Shown one piece after another: positions 8,097 through 17,713 of a stretch of 64,000 nucleotides of DNA. The translations under genes and the position numbers were made by a program. Location of the stretch: assembly GCA_913058245.1 (NCBI GenBank), contig CAJXQJ010000003.1, forward strand, positions 1 to 64,000, in the 5' to 3' direction. Origin of the DNA: an uncultured Colwellia sp. (GTDB lineage: Bacteria > Pseudomonadota > Gammaproteobacteria > Enterobacterales > Alteromonadaceae). The notes below the pieces were generated by a model, which saw nothing but the letters and a program-made list of their open reading frames with translations, searched no databases and was not told the origin of the DNA. Within the stretch, counting starts at the first letter, position 1. Every line of letters starts with the position of its first letter.

Positions 8097-10592
8097 TTAC
8101 TCTTCACGCAATGCTTGCATTGGATCTGAGCTAATAACTCGCCATGCAGGCGCTATGACGGATAACATCACAATAATAATTAAGCTTAAGTCTAAACTCG
8201 ACATAGCTAACCAATTAAATGAAGGCAAAATTTCAAGCTGTTGTTCCAAGGTTTGGTAGACAAATACTGCGATTACAAAGCCTAAGCCTAAACCGACTAC
8301 TAACATCCATAAAGCATCCTTTAAAATGAAGCCAACTAATTTTATTTGCTTAGCGCCAGTCGCCATGCGCACAGCTAGCTCATATTTGCGTTGATTAGTG
8401 GTCATTTGAGTTAACCCAGCAACACCAATAGCTGCTAAAAATAGTGTCAATAATGTCATAATAACGACAATCCACATACTAAGGCGTTGTTCTAATGTTT
8501 GTTCATCCCAAACCTCTTCCAATGAACGAACGGTTAGATTACCGAGGCGAGGAAATTGGCGAGTTAATTCATCTTCTAACATTGCTGAAGTAACGGCTTG
8601 GCCCGGAGGCATCATTACGGCAAAATTTATTAGTGAACTATTTATTCTATGTGAATAAACGGCAGGAAAAGACAACGCTTCTGTTATACCTGTTCGGCTA
8701 ATAGTATTGCTGCTAATGCCATTAACTATAGGCTGAACAGCATCTTCTCCACGATTTAGTGCCACAGTTTTACCGATAATTTCTTGATAACTCAAATCAG
8801 GAAACAGTGCTTTTGCCATGTTTTCATCAATAACAATACGATTTTCGTCGTTATCAATCTGGGCTTGCGTTAAATTGGCTCCTGCAAGCAAGGGAATTTT
8901 ATAAGCACTGAAATATTGAGGGCTAAGAGGTTTCATTTGGTAAGTGATACGTTTGCCACCATTTTCTTCCGAACGGTACCCTGATAACCTTATTTCATTA
9001 GATAGTGGTGCACTAGAGTTGACAATAACATTGCTGTTAGCCACTTTATTTTCGATAACTGCTGCAATATCGGTTAATAGGCGATTCATTTCACTGTCGT
9101 GGTAATTTTCAGTATCAGCTGTCAGCTGTTCACGCCATTCTTCGTCATTAATGAATAACTCAACACTGTAACTATTACCAAGCTCATAGCCAACATCCCG
9201 ATATACTGATTGATAGCTTTGTAAAGCTACCATTATCGAAGCTGTTAGCAAGACGGATGCGATAGATAACTGAGAAACCATTAATACTTTACTTAGCCAT
9301 TGATTACTTTGTGCTTGAATACCTTTACCACTACTGTTGAGGTTATCAGCAATTGCATGTTTGTTAATATCTACCAGTGATAAGGCACTAAATAAGACAT
9401 TTAAAATAATGATAATTAATAATGACATTAAAATGGTTAATGTATTAATGCCTATATCATTGATCATAGGTAGGCTATCACCAGCAATGAGCGGTAAGCT
9501 CTTAATTGCCCACCCCGCAACCAGTAATCCAACCGTTGCTGCCAATAAAAAACTTGGTAAATTTTCTAAAAAGACTAACGTTCTCACCTTAAGTAAACTG
9601 GCCCCGAGACTGATTTGAATGGCGAATTCTTTGGTGCGACTTTGATAATGTGCGATAAACAAGTTTAATAAATTTAGCGTTGCCATAAATAGTAAACCGC
9701 ATACGGCAAAAAATAACGCGACAATAAGATCTTCAGTGCTGCCGAGCAAATTACTACGATAAGGTGCTGCTCTAACAACCTTATTCATACTTTCCATGAA
9801 GTTTAAGGTTTCTTGCAGATTATCGTTGTTAATGTTGTCTTTTACATAGTCGAGTAGCCATTGTTCAGTTTGTGCTTGGCTTGGAAGGGTTATGGTACCG
9901 CTGGCGCTTTTATTAACTAAATAGCTCAGATCATTCCTAATAGCACCTACATCTGCAGGCTCAGACAAAATTGCCTTTAAGTCAGTAATAAACCAGATTT
10001 GTTGTGGCAGTATCACGTCGTTACTTGTGACTGACATAACATCTTCAATGACGCCAGCAATAATATAAGACTGATTATTAACTTCTAATTGCTTACCTAA
10101 AACTGACTTAGCGCCTGAAAACGCGTATTGCCATAAGCTTTCTGAAATCCAAACATATTTTTCAGGTGCTGCTTTAGTGGTATTGTCACCCAGTATTAAA
10201 TTGGTTCCCAATACATCGAGAATATTGTCAGATGCATTGTATTGTGTTGTCGGATAAACGACATTGTCGATAACAATATCTTGCTCGGCAGGTGAAATAC
10301 CTGCCCATTCACCTAAATCGGGAAATGTTTCTTGGAATGATGCCAGTCTTCTCATATTCCAATATGAAATGCTTAGCACTTTAGATGGTTTGAAATTAAG
10401 CTCGAAAGTTTGTAATTGTGCTTCGTTCTTAACTCCTTTTAATGGTTGGTAGAGTAGGGTGGAAGAGATAGCAATAACACTCAACACTGCACCTAAAGTA
10501 AGGCCCAAAGTCAGAATTAATGGAATACTCAATTTAGGCAAAGAAAAAACACGGGCAATACCGCCAATAAGCGACTTTTTAACTAAGCTCAT
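8097..10592 (-). CDS. MacB-type ABC transporter permease (tandem FtsX domains)
   Basis: Inner-membrane permease of 831 aa built of two repeats, each an N-terminal transmembrane helix, a MacB periplasmic core domain and a three-helix FtsX domain (FtsX helices about 290-410 and 715-825). This double arrangement differs from MacB itself, where one FtsX unit is fused to the ATPase. The start overlaps the ATPase gene by 4 bp (10589-10592), so translation is coupled. With the HlyD-like adaptor it should form a mechanotransmission-type exporter across the envelope. The substrate (peptide, lipid or drug) is not visible. Confidence 0.9.
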   Translation of the reverse strand: MSLVKKSLIGGIARVFSLPKLSIPLILTLGLTLGAVLSVIAISSTLLYQPLKGVKNEAQLQTFELNFKPSKVLSISYWNMRRLASFQETFPDLGEWAGISPAEQDIVIDNVVYPTTQYNASDNILDVLGTNLILGDNTTKAAPEKYVWISESLWQYAFSGAKSVLGKQLEVNNQSYIIAGVIEDVMSVTSNDVILPQQIWFITDLKAILSEPADVGAIRNDLSYLVNKSASGTITLPSQAQTEQWLLDYVKDNINNDNLQETLNFMESMNKVVRAAPYRSNLLGSTEDLIVALFFAVCGLLFMATLNLLNLFIAHYQSRTKEFAIQISLGASLLKVRTLVFLENLPSFLLAATVGLLVAGWAIKSLPLIAGDSLPMINDIGINTLTILMSLLIIIILNVLFSALSLVDINKHAIADNLNSSGKGIQAQSNQWLSKVLMVSQLSIASVLLTASIMVALQSYQSVYRDVGYELGNSYSVELFINDEEWREQLTADTENYHDSEMNRLLTDIAAVIENKVANSNVIVNSSAPLSNEIRLSGYRSEENGGKRITYQMKPLSPQYFSAYKIPLLAGANLTQAQIDNDENRIVIDENMAKALFPDLSYQEIIGKTVALNRGEDAVQPIVNGISSNTISRTGITEALSFPAVYSHRINSSLINFAVMMPPGQAVTSAMLEDELTRQFPRLGNLTVRSLEEVWDEQTLEQRLSMWIVVIMTLLTLFLAAIGVAGLTQMTTNQRKYELAVRMATGAKQIKLVGFILKDALWMLVVGLGLGFVIAVFVYQTLEQQLEILPSFNWLAMSSLDLSLIIIVMLSVIAPAWRVISSDPMQALREE

Positions 10593-11296
10593 GCAACCCC
10601 CTGTAAACTCTTTTCGCTATTAATTTGAGAAACAATTTTTCCATCTAACAGTTGTATTTGGCGACTGGCACAACGAGAGTAGCGACTGTCATGGGTAACC
10701 ATCACGATAGTGGCGCCGTCACTATTCAGTTTTTCTAATAATGCCATGACCTGATCGCCGTTTTTGCTGTCTAAGTTACCGGTTGGTTCGTCAACTAAGA
10801 TTAAGTCAGGGCTACCAACTAAGGCACGAGCAATAGCGATGCGTTGCTGTTGTCCGCCTGAAAGTTGATTTGGACGGTAATTTTTGCGATGTAGCATATC
10901 AACTTGCGATAGCACTTTTTCTACACGTTGTTTAATTTCTTCTTTACTTGTTTTTCTATGCTCTAAAGGCAAGGCGATATTGTCAAAAACAGTTAAGTGG
11001 TCGATAAGATTAAAAGACTGGAAAACATAGCCAATATGTTGGTTTCTAATTTGTGTTCTCTGATCAACCTTTAAGCCGCGAGTGTCAATGTTAGATATTT
11101 TATAATCACCTTCACTGGCGGTATCCATCAAGCCCATTATCGATAGTAAGGTAGATTTACCACAACCTGAAGGTCCGGTGATTGCAACAAATTCACCTTG
11201 ATTAATTGTTAGTGAGACACCTTGTAATGCGTGGGTTTCGATCTGTTGACCATCATAGTGCTTGTGGATGTTTTTTAATTCTACGACTGTTTTCAT
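10589..11296 (-). CDS. ABC transporter ATP-binding protein, MacB/LolD type
   Basis: Cytoplasmic ATPase of 235 aa that powers the adjoining FtsX permease. Walker [10 protein letters not shown] (41-49), Q-loop [10 protein letters not shown], signature LSGGQQQR (145-152), Walker B with D169-E170, D-loop GNLDS and the switch His in MVTHD are all intact. AAGGA lies 7 bases before ATG 11296. It stands between the adaptor (84 bp upstream) and permease (4-bp overlap). Membership of the MacB/LolD/FtsE clade is clear. Confidence 0.94.
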   Translation of the reverse strand: MKTVVELKNIHKHYDGQQIETHALQGVSLTINQGEFVAITGPSGCGKSTLLSIMGLMDTASEGDYKISNIDTRGLKVDQRTQIRNQHIGYVFQSFNLIDHLTVFDNIALPLEHRKTSKEEIKQRVEKVLSQVDMLHRKNYRPNQLSGGQQQRIAIARALVGSPDLILVDEPTGNLDSKNGDQVMALLEKLNSDGATIVMVTHDSRYSRCASRQIQLLDGKIVSQINSEKSLQGVA

Positions 11297-11380
11297 TATA
11301 TTTCCTTATTTGACCCTGTACGTTATATCGTATTTCTGTTGGTTTAGTTAGGTTTGTCGAACTTGTATTCTTAAATAGCG

Positions 11381-12619
11381 CTAGTGTTCGATTGTTAATT
11401 GTTGAAATTGGTTATATTTTGAAATGTCGTTACTGACAATTTCATCGCCTGAGATCAAACCTTCAGTAATCACTAAGCGCCCCTGTGAAAGTTCTGCAAA
11501 GCTAACATCACGTTGGCTTAAGGTATTTTCAGCTGTTTTGACAAAAACTGATTGTTTGCTTTGCGGTCGAATACCTGAAACTTGATTAATGAACGTGGCA
11601 TCTTTTTGATGCTTAACAAAAACCTGTGCCGAAATAGTCAATGATGGACGGGCATTCGATGTTAACTCACCGTCGATAATTGCTTCAGCGAGCACTGAAC
11701 CATTGGTAACTACACTTTCTATGCGAGTAATGTGGGCAGCAATTTTTCCTTTTTGAGTATCAATAATTACCGGAGCGTTTATATCTATTTGGTCGGCTTG
11801 ATGTTGTGGCAACCTTAATCGAGCAATTAACTGCTTATTACTACCTACTTTAGCCAATGACTCACCTAGCTGAACACTTTGACCAAGTTCAACTTCCAAA
11901 TTTTGTAAAGAGCCGGCGATACCTGCTTTTACTTGCATATCCTCAAGTTGCTCTTCAAGTAATGATAGCTGTGCTTGCTGTTGAGATACGGTAATATCGC
12001 GTTGAGTTAGTTGGTAGCTTTGCATGTCGATAAACTGTTGGTATTTCTTTTTTTCGAAGGTAAGACGTTTTGATTGTTGTTTTACTGCTAAGTCCGCTCT
12101 TTGCAATTCAATTTTTGATGCCACCCCTAAGGTCATTAAGTTTTCGTTTACTGATAATTCTAGTTTTGCTTTTTCTATTTCAGCTTCGATATCAGCAATG
12201 CGACCTTGGTAGTCAAGTCGTTCACTTTGTTGTTCGTACTTGAAAGCTTCTCGTTGTGCTTCTAATTGTGCTAATTCCCCTCGAGCCTGACTAACTTCTT
12301 GCTCAAGTTTAGGGTTAGAAAGCGTTAAGATAATGGTATCTTCATTTACTTTAGTACCGGGACGAACAATGATCTCGGCAACTTTACCTAATGCCGGCGC
12401 TGTCAGTAATCTTTCCCGTGCTGAGGCAAACTCACCATAAGCGTTGCTGTAAATGTCAACAGCGCCACTTTGTACCGTTTGCAGTATAATTTCGTTTGCC
12501 GTAATGGTTTTACTGTTGGTGCTTGTTACAGCGTGTGCGGCATAAGCGATAGATAATATAAATAATCCAAGTGCTAACCACTTTTTCCATTGTGCTTTTT
12601 GTTGTAATTCAATTTTCAT
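11381..12619 (-). CDS. HlyD/MacA-type periplasmic adaptor subunit
   Basis: Membrane-fusion protein of 412 aa: one N-terminal transmembrane anchor (about 13-30), a lipoyl-like half-motif (TAPALGKVAEIIVRPGTKV), a long coiled-coil hairpin (about 95-225, rich in E, Q, K and L), the second lipoyl half (GIAGSLQNLEVELGQSV) and beta-barrel/proximal domains. It is the first gene of the efflux operon, and the sigma-54-like promoter lies 35-50 bp upstream of its ATG. It bridges the ABC permease to an outer-membrane channel, which is not encoded here. Confidence 0.9.
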   Translation of the reverse strand: MKIELQQKAQWKKWLALGLFILSIAYAAHAVTSTNSKTITANEIILQTVQSGAVDIYSNAYGEFASARERLLTAPALGKVAEIIVRPGTKVNEDTIILTLSNPKLEQEVSQARGELAQLEAQREAFKYEQQSERLDYQGRIADIEAEIEKAKLELSVNENLMTLGVASKIELQRADLAVKQQSKRLTFEKKKYQQFIDMQSYQLTQRDITVSQQQAQLSLLEEQLEDMQVKAGIAGSLQNLEVELGQSVQLGESLAKVGSNKQLIARLRLPQHQADQIDINAPVIIDTQKGKIAAHITRIESVVTNGSVLAEAIIDGELTSNARPSLTISAQVFVKHQKDATFINQVSGIRPQSKQSVFVKTAENTLSQRDVSFAELSQGRLVITEGLISGDEIVSNDISKYNQFQQLTIEH

Positions 12620-12653
12620 GATCAGTATTCTTGATGAATGTTGAATACTACAT

Positions 12654-12669
12654 TGAAATATCTATACCA
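12654..12669 (-). promoter_or_regulatory. Candidate sigma-54 (-24/-12) promoter of the efflux operon
   Basis: Read on the minus strand the site is TGGTATAGATATTTCA. Against TGGYAYRNNNNTTGCW it fits the -24 half fully and misses one base of the -12 half (TTTCA for TTGCA). Its distance to the adaptor ATG (12619) leaves a 5' leader of about 20-25 bases. The operon encodes its own NtrC-type activator, which makes a sigma-54 promoter likely. The mismatch falls on the important -12 G, so a test is needed. The 314-bp gap 12620-12933 holds this and the repeats at 12735; I see no gene in it. Confidence 0.55.
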
Positions 12670-12734
12670 AAAGTTAAAAGTTTATATTTAACAATTGGTT
12701 AATGGGTTTAAGTTGTTGAGGAAATAGCAATTCT

Positions 12735-12768
12735 GTTCGGTTTTGAAAGTAAGTTGTTCGTTTTTGAA
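12735..12768. promoter_or_regulatory. Operator-like pair (GTTC-N6-GAAM), 21 bp apart
   Basis: Two copies of GTTCGKTTTTGAA start at 12735 and 12756, exactly 21 bp (two helical turns) apart. The second copy is a palindrome, GTTC-N6-GAAC; the first differs in the last base. They lie 66-115 bp upstream of the sigma-54-like element, on the side where enhancer-binding proteins bind. The likely ligand is the NtrC-type regulator at 6593-7978 (inference). Confidence 0.5.
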
Positions 12769-12933
12769 CTGAGAGTAAATGTTATTGAAGTAATAAATGT
12801 GGAAACTATAGTTACTGGGTTAATAATAAAACATGTGCGGTAAAAATGAAAAATAGCTTTAATTGATATACTCGTATGCCGTGTGGAAGTTTCTCCCCTA
12901 AACGCGTGATTGCATTCAGGGGAATATCAGTAT

Positions 12934-13581
12934 TTAAAGTGTAAATAAATAGGCAATGAGCTCATTATATTCAGCAAAAAAGTTATTTCTATCGAGTGAT
13001 TTACTGTCAATTAAGTATTTACCATTAACTACCATAGTTGGAACGCTAGTAAGTTGACGACTATTGGATAGTTTGTCTTGTATTTTTTTCTCTTTTTTAG
13101 CTTGACCGATCACCGAAAAGCTCTTCATACCTTTATCAAATTTTTGACCATCTCCACCACTTAAAACAAAAATATTGCGAATATCTTTTTCATTCGAAAT
13201 TGTTGCTCTATCGGTTTGTAAATATTTAAAAACTGCAGCAGAAAATTTGTTATCAACACCTGTTTTTTCGGAAACTATCAGTGCTTTACTGAGCATAAAC
13301 TGAATTTCTTCTGAAGTATGCCCCATAAAGTCGACATGTACTTTGTTGAATTTTGCTTGTGCCGGCATCACTTTTTTAAAGCCGTCTAAGTATGGTTCAT
13401 AAGCACGACAGGTTGGACAGTAGTAAGAAAAGTATTCACTTAACTCTGGCTTTGCAGTTTTTTTCTCAGCAACAACACTATAGTGCGTCCCTTCTTTAAA
13501 TGTTTTTGCCTGGCTACTGAAGGTAAGCGTAAGTAAAAGTGTTGCCGCAACCCCTATAAATAATGTTGTTATTTTTGTCAT
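12934..13581 (-). CDS. DsbA-like periplasmic thiol:disulfide oxidoreductase with CPTC site
   Basis: Secreted thioredoxin-fold protein of 215 aa: signal peptide (about 1-25, cleavage near SSQA-KT), active site C55-P-T-C58 and cis-proline P181 in TSVPTMVV. The DsbA helical insertion lies between. Standard DsbA has CPHC; replacing His by Thr should make the disulfide less oxidising. Its place and length otherwise match DsbA. It stands alone with its own leader (GGGAATATTC before ATG). It may be the general disulfide oxidase or a specialised paralogue; a second dsbA elsewhere in the genome would favour the latter. Confidence 0.87.
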   Translation of the reverse strand: MTKITTLFIGVAATLLLTLTFSSQAKTFKEGTHYSVVAEKKTAKPELSEYFSYYCPTCRAYEPYLDGFKKVMPAQAKFNKVHVDFMGHTSEEIQFMLSKALIVSEKTGVDNKFSAAVFKYLQTDRATISNEKDIRNIFVLSGGDGQKFDKGMKSFSVIGQAKKEKKIQDKLSNSRQLTSVPTMVVNGKYLIDSKSLDRNNFFAEYNELIAYLFTL

Positions 13582-13789
13582 GAATATTCCCTAAAATTTA
13601 ATAAAGTGTTTATTGTAACTCTATCTGGTTGCTTAATATTTTGGGGTATAGACAATGGTAGTGTCAAAATGTTCAGCGATAAATGTAAAAATTTACGTCT
13701 AGGCATAGTCAATGCTGGCTAAATAACTGTTAATTTGCTTTGATAGCAATATAACTAATCCATCTGTAATCGGTTAACAAGGAAATAAC

Positions 13790-14539
13790 ATGCGAAGTGA
13801 TGAAATAGATTTTAAAATTATTGGCCAGTCAATGCAGTTAGTTGAAGTGACATTAGATCAAGGAGAAACTGTTATTGCTGAAGCTGGTGCTATGAATTAT
13901 ATGGAAGATGGTATAGCTTTTGAAACCAAAATGGGTGATGGCTCTGATGCAAACCAAGGAATTATGGGGAAACTTTTTTCTGCCGGGAAGCGCATGATGA
14001 CAGGCGAGTCGGTATTTATGACTCATTTTTCCAATCAGGATTACCAACGAAAAACAGTAGCGTTTGCAGCACCATATCCAGGTTCAATTATAAGTGTAGA
14101 TCTTGCTTCGATAGGTGGCGGTGTGACTTGCCAGAAAGATGCCTTTTTATGTGCAGCATTAGGTACCAAAATTGATATTACTTTTAATAAGCGTCTAGGT
14201 AGCGGTTTCTTCGGCGGCGAAGGCTTTATTTTAGAACGACTTGAAGGTGATGGGTTAGCATTTTTACATGCAGGCGGCACCATCATTGAAAAAGAGCTTA
14301 ATGGTGAAACATTGCGTGTAGATACTGGCTGTTTAGTGGGATTTAGTGATGGTATTGATTACGATATCGAGATGACTAAAGGGTTAAAGAGTATGTTATT
14401 TGGTGGTGAAGGATTATTTATTGCTACATTATCTGGCCATGGCAAAGTATGGATTCAGAGTTTACCTTTTTCTCGCTTAGCTGATCGGGTTATTCAACAT
14501 GCGCCAAATATTGGTGGTACGAATGCCGGTGAATCATAA
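13790..14539 (+). CDS. TIGR00266 / AIM24 family protein
   Basis: A 249-aa protein of the TIGR00266/AIM24-like family, cytoplasmic by lack of a signal peptide. The sequence is a series of glycine-rich beta segments ([41 protein letters not shown]) characteristic of this double beta-sandwich fold. The yeast namesake acts in mitochondrial architecture; the bacterial function is unknown. AAGGA precedes ATG 13790. nhaD follows 53 bp downstream on the same strand, possibly in one transcript. Confidence 0.88.
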   Translation: MRSDEIDFKIIGQSMQLVEVTLDQGETVIAEAGAMNYMEDGIAFETKMGDGSDANQGIMGKLFSAGKRMMTGESVFMTHFSNQDYQRKTVAFAAPYPGSIISVDLASIGGGVTCQKDAFLCAALGTKIDITFNKRLGSGFFGGEGFILERLEGDGLAFLHAGGTIIEKELNGETLRVDTGCLVGFSDGIDYDIEMTKGLKSMLFGGEGLFIATLSGHGKVWIQSLPFSRLADRVIQHAPNIGGTNAGES

Positions 14540-14592
14540 TTACTAAACGTTAGTTTCAAGCCTATAGAGTTCGCTTGAGAGGATCTTCGCGT

Positions 14593-15987
14593 ATGAGATT
14601 TTTGCTGTTAACACTTTTGAGTGTTTTTAGTAGTTTTTCTACTTTTGCGAGTGACAATGAACCGCAAAGAATGTTGCTAACCACGCATTGGGTTGGCTTC
14701 TTAGCCCTTGCCATTTTTTTTGTTGCTTATGTGTTGGTGATCTTCGAAGAAAAACTCCATATGCGAAAGTCAAAACCTGTGCTTTTTGCTGCAGGCATAA
14801 TTTGGTTGCTTATTGCTAGTGTTTATCAACAGTTGGGCGATAGCCATTCCGCTGAAGTTGCTATAAGGCATAACTTTCTTGAATACGCTGAGCTGTTTTT
14901 CTTTTTGCTTGTCGCCATGACGTATATAAACTCTATGCTTGAGCGGCAAGTGTTTGATGCTTTGAGGGATAAGCTGATTGTTAAAGGATTTAGTTACCGT
15001 ACTTTATTTTGGCTAACAGGGATGCTCACATTTTTTATTTCACCTATTGCTGATAATTTAACGACAGCATTAATAATGTGCGCTGTGATCCTTGCTGTGG
15101 GTCAAGGACAGACAAAGTTTATCGCTATCGGGTGTGTAAATATTGTTGTGGCAGCGAATGCTGGTGGGGCATTCAGCCCATTTGGTGATATTACAACACT
15201 GATGGTTTGGCAGAAAGGCATCATTGAATTTCAAACTTTCTTTAAGTTGTTTATTCCTTCGGTAGTTAATTTCCTTGTCCCAGCATTTATTATGCAATTT
15301 GCTTTACCTTCCGGAAAGCCAAAGGCGATTTCGGGTGAGCAAGTACAAGTTAAAAAAGGTGGTTTAGTCATTGTGGGTCTATTTTTATTGACTATTGTAA
15401 CGGCAGTGAGTTTTCATAACTTTCTGCATTTGCCGCCAGTATTTGGCATGATGACCGGCTTAGCATATCTGAAATTCTATGGTTACTATTTGCGTGAATT
15501 TGGTTATGCGCATATAGATAAATCTGATATCCCGACTAGTCATACCGTTGAGGATGACTTTGATATTTTTGATAAAATAGCTAAGGCTGAGTGGGATACT
15601 TTATTTTTCTTTTACGGTGTCATACTCGCGGTTGGTGGCTTAGGATTTATTGGCTATTTATCCCTAGTTTCTGGTTACATGTACGGGGAGTTAGGGCCAA
15701 CATCGGCAAATATTATAGTCGGTATTCTTTCCGCAATTGTCGATAATATTCCGGTGATGTTTGCAGTATTGTCGATGCAGCCAGATATGGGGCAATTGCA
15801 ATGGCTATTGGTAACCTTAACAGCGGGTGTTGGTGGTAGCATGCTGTCAATTGGTTCAGCTGCTGGTGTAGCTCTTATGGGACAAGCGCGTGGTCAATAC
15901 ACATTCTTTAGTCATTTAAAATGGACACCAGTAATCGCACTTGGTTATTTTGCTAGTATTTGGGTACACTTTTTGGTTAATGGCTAA
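14593..15987 (+). CDS. nhaD: Na+/H+ antiporter NhaD
   Basis: Polytopic sodium:proton antiporter of 464 aa in the ion-transporter superfamily, exchanging cytoplasmic Na+ (or Li+) for H+, suited to a marine cell. A cleavable-looking signal (MRFLLLTLLSVFSSFSTFAS) is followed by about a dozen membrane helices with NhaD-type segments, for example FFISPIADNLTTALIMCAV, AANAGGAFSPFGDITTLMVW, SAIVDNIPVMFAVL and GGSMLSIGSAAGVALMG. I choose ATG 14593, with AGAGGA 9 bases before it, over the in-frame TTG at 14575 that overlaps that site. Confidence 0.92.
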   Translation: MRFLLLTLLSVFSSFSTFASDNEPQRMLLTTHWVGFLALAIFFVAYVLVIFEEKLHMRKSKPVLFAAGIIWLLIASVYQQLGDSHSAEVAIRHNFLEYAELFFFLLVAMTYINSMLERQVFDALRDKLIVKGFSYRTLFWLTGMLTFFISPIADNLTTALIMCAVILAVGQGQTKFIAIGCVNIVVAANAGGAFSPFGDITTLMVWQKGIIEFQTFFKLFIPSVVNFLVPAFIMQFALPSGKPKAISGEQVQVKKGGLVIVGLFLLTIVTAVSFHNFLHLPPVFGMMTGLAYLKFYGYYLREFGYAHIDKSDIPTSHTVEDDFDIFDKIAKAEWDTLFFFYGVILAVGGLGFIGYLSLVSGYMYGELGPTSANIIVGILSAIVDNIPVMFAVLSMQPDMGQLQWLLVTLTAGVGGSMLSIGSAAGVALMGQARGQYTFFSHLKWTPVIALGYFASIWVHFLVNG

Positions 15988-16018
15988 CCAAGTAGAGGTT
16001 ATTTCTACTTGGTTTTTT
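15986..16018 (+). terminator. Rho-independent terminator after nhaD
   Basis: An 11-bp stem (aaccaagtaga 15986-15996 with tctacttggtt 16004-16014) has a 7-nt loop and a T-rich tail. It begins within the nhaD stop codon. Confidence 0.85.
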
Positions 16019-16027
16019 ATTTTTAAA

Positions 16028-17137
16028 TTAAACCAAACTCCATGTCTGTGTTGATTGAATGTCTCTTTTACGAGAATTAGCATTGTTTGCAACATCGTCG
16101 ATACTCTGGCGGATATCTTCATTTACTGTTGCCCATAAATAATAACTATGTTCAGTTAATCCTCCGACTATATCTGAGCAATTTATTTGGGTTATTTTAT
16201 TATGTAACTGCAGCGGTCTCGCGGCACCATTATGACCAAGTCGATCGGGATTGCCCTTAGTGTAATCAGAAATGGACATAGCTAAATCCCCATTGTTGTA
16301 ATATACATTTACTTGGCGGGCTAATTGCTGGACATTCGCCATATTCTGGCCGCATTCAAATACATTATCATCTACATCAGGGGCGCACATGAATATATGC
16401 TGGAAAAGGCGCGGAAGATGCTTTTGATTATTGATTTCTTGCAGTGAATCTAATGTGTGTTGCAGAACAAAATTGCCCATCGAGTGACAGAGTAAGTGCA
16501 ATTGTTGCCCACACTCTCTAAGCCGAGGATTACTGTGTTTAGGTGCTAATGATGTTAAAAAGTCGCGCAATTTTAAAAAACCACGAGCAATGGCTAAACT
16601 GGAATCTTCAGCATCTTTTCTATCTGATAAGTAAGCTTTATTTTTCAACATATCGCCATTTGATGGCCATGAAAAAAGAAAAACTTTAGTATCTTTTAGG
16701 GAATTAATATCTGCAGAATGACGATTTAACATCAGCTCAAGTGACATAGCTGATGCAACGGCTTCAAACCAGTCAACATTAAAGCCATGAATGAAAATAA
16801 CGACATCTTTATTGGTTTCCATCGTTGATTTAATTTCATGAAAAGCAGTTGTTGAGGCAAGAGGTTCGTTTTTTGACTCTTTAAAGGCGACTATTGACTG
16901 TTTTTTGCGAAGTTGTTCTGTAATATATTCAGCTAATCCTTCTCCATCTCCTGCCCGTTTATTTACTTTTTTAGTCAGGTATTTTGTTATTTTTGCGTGC
17001 TCAAGATCTATAGATACTTTGCCAAACCGTAAATTACTGGATCGATCGCCACTGAAATTCTGACCATAATATCGAGGTGCCCAACGTGGGCCAACATGGT
17101 TTCTATTGGTGGCGAAATAAAGTGTGATGGTTATCAT
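16028..17137 (-). CDS. Alpha/beta hydrolase of the DUF900 type
   Basis: Predicted serine hydrolase of 369 aa, probably cytoplasmic (no signal peptide). Oxyanion motif HGFN at 117-120, nucleophile elbow CHSMGN with S219, probable acid D284 and catalytic H330 (TEHSYY) fit the DUF900 family of esterase-like enzymes. The N-terminal segment ITLYFATNRN is also typical of these proteins. AAGGA lies 8 bases before ATG 17137. Substrate unknown. It converges with nhaD at the terminator. Confidence 0.85.
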   Translation of the reverse strand: MITITLYFATNRNHVGPRWAPRYYGQNFSGDRSSNLRFGKVSIDLEHAKITKYLTKKVNKRAGDGEGLAEYITEQLRKKQSIVAFKESKNEPLASTTAFHEIKSTMETNKDVVIFIHGFNVDWFEAVASAMSLELMLNRHSADINSLKDTKVFLFSWPSNGDMLKNKAYLSDRKDAEDSSLAIARGFLKLRDFLTSLAPKHSNPRLRECGQQLHLLCHSMGNFVLQHTLDSLQEINNQKHLPRLFQHIFMCAPDVDDNVFECGQNMANVQQLARQVNVYYNNGDLAMSISDYTKGNPDRLGHNGAARPLQLHNKITQINCSDIVGGLTEHSYYLWATVNEDIRQSIDDVANNANSRKRDIQSTQTWSLV

Positions 17138-17211
17138 GTGAACATCCTTTCCAATCGAAGTCCTAGATGATAAGTGTAGTAAATATTAGGCCCTGAACAA
17201 GTTGAATACAC

Positions 17212-17646
17212 TCAGCTAGTTTTGAAGTGTCTGGCTAATTTGCTTATAAAACTTGCTTGTGAGTTTGCTATATCTTCAGCACTATAATTAATATTTAATA
17301 CTTTGATGCGCATAGAATAGGTTGCACCATGTCCCCATGGCCACCAAATCATTGCCAGAGCAGGCGAATTTTCAGTTGCTGGTCGAGTAAAAACCAATTG
17401 TTCTTTATTGAGTTGCGCTAACTGACCAAGTTCTTCTTTCAATGCTTTAGGGGCTTTTTTGATGCTTTTTTTATTCCACTCATCACTAAATAATTGACGT
17501 AATTGCTTTAAGATACGTTCTTTTTTTTCCCAAGAAAATTCCGCTAATAGTGCTGACATTTTATCTTCCCAGCGCCATTTTAGCTCGTCGCCAAGCGGTG
17601 TTGTAACGGAACTAAAAATGCGTTCTTGTTGCTCGTTGCCGGTCAC
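17212..17646 (-). CDS. Hypothetical protein
   Basis: I do not recognise this 144-aa protein. It is basic, with a predicted helical middle rich in Lys/Leu/Glu (about 35-80) and a Trp-rich patch IWWPWGHGATYSMRIKVLN near 105-125; no signal peptide or membrane helix. AAGGA abuts the ATG at 17652 directly, while GTG 17646 lies 6 bases after it, so I take the GTG start. Neighbours are the DUF900 hydrolase (75 bp downstream) and a Cys-rich CWC protein; no functional link is evident. Confidence 0.6.
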   Translation of the reverse strand: MTGNEQQERIFSSVTTPLGDELKWRWEDKMSALLAEFSWEKKERILKQLRQLFSDEWNKKSIKKAPKALKEELGQLAQLNKEQLVFTRPATENSPALAMIWWPWGHGATYSMRIKVLNINYSAEDIANSQASFISKLARHFKTS

Positions 17647-17713
17647 AAACATTCCTTGTTGTTTTAGTTTATATATTTGGAATGACTTGATATTAACATT
17701 TTATTTGCACTTG

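Noticed and set aside
12894..12923. TCCCCT/AGGGGA hairpin after the dsbA-like gene as a terminator
   Set aside because: Only a 6-bp stem, an 18-nt loop and no T run on the transcribed strand.
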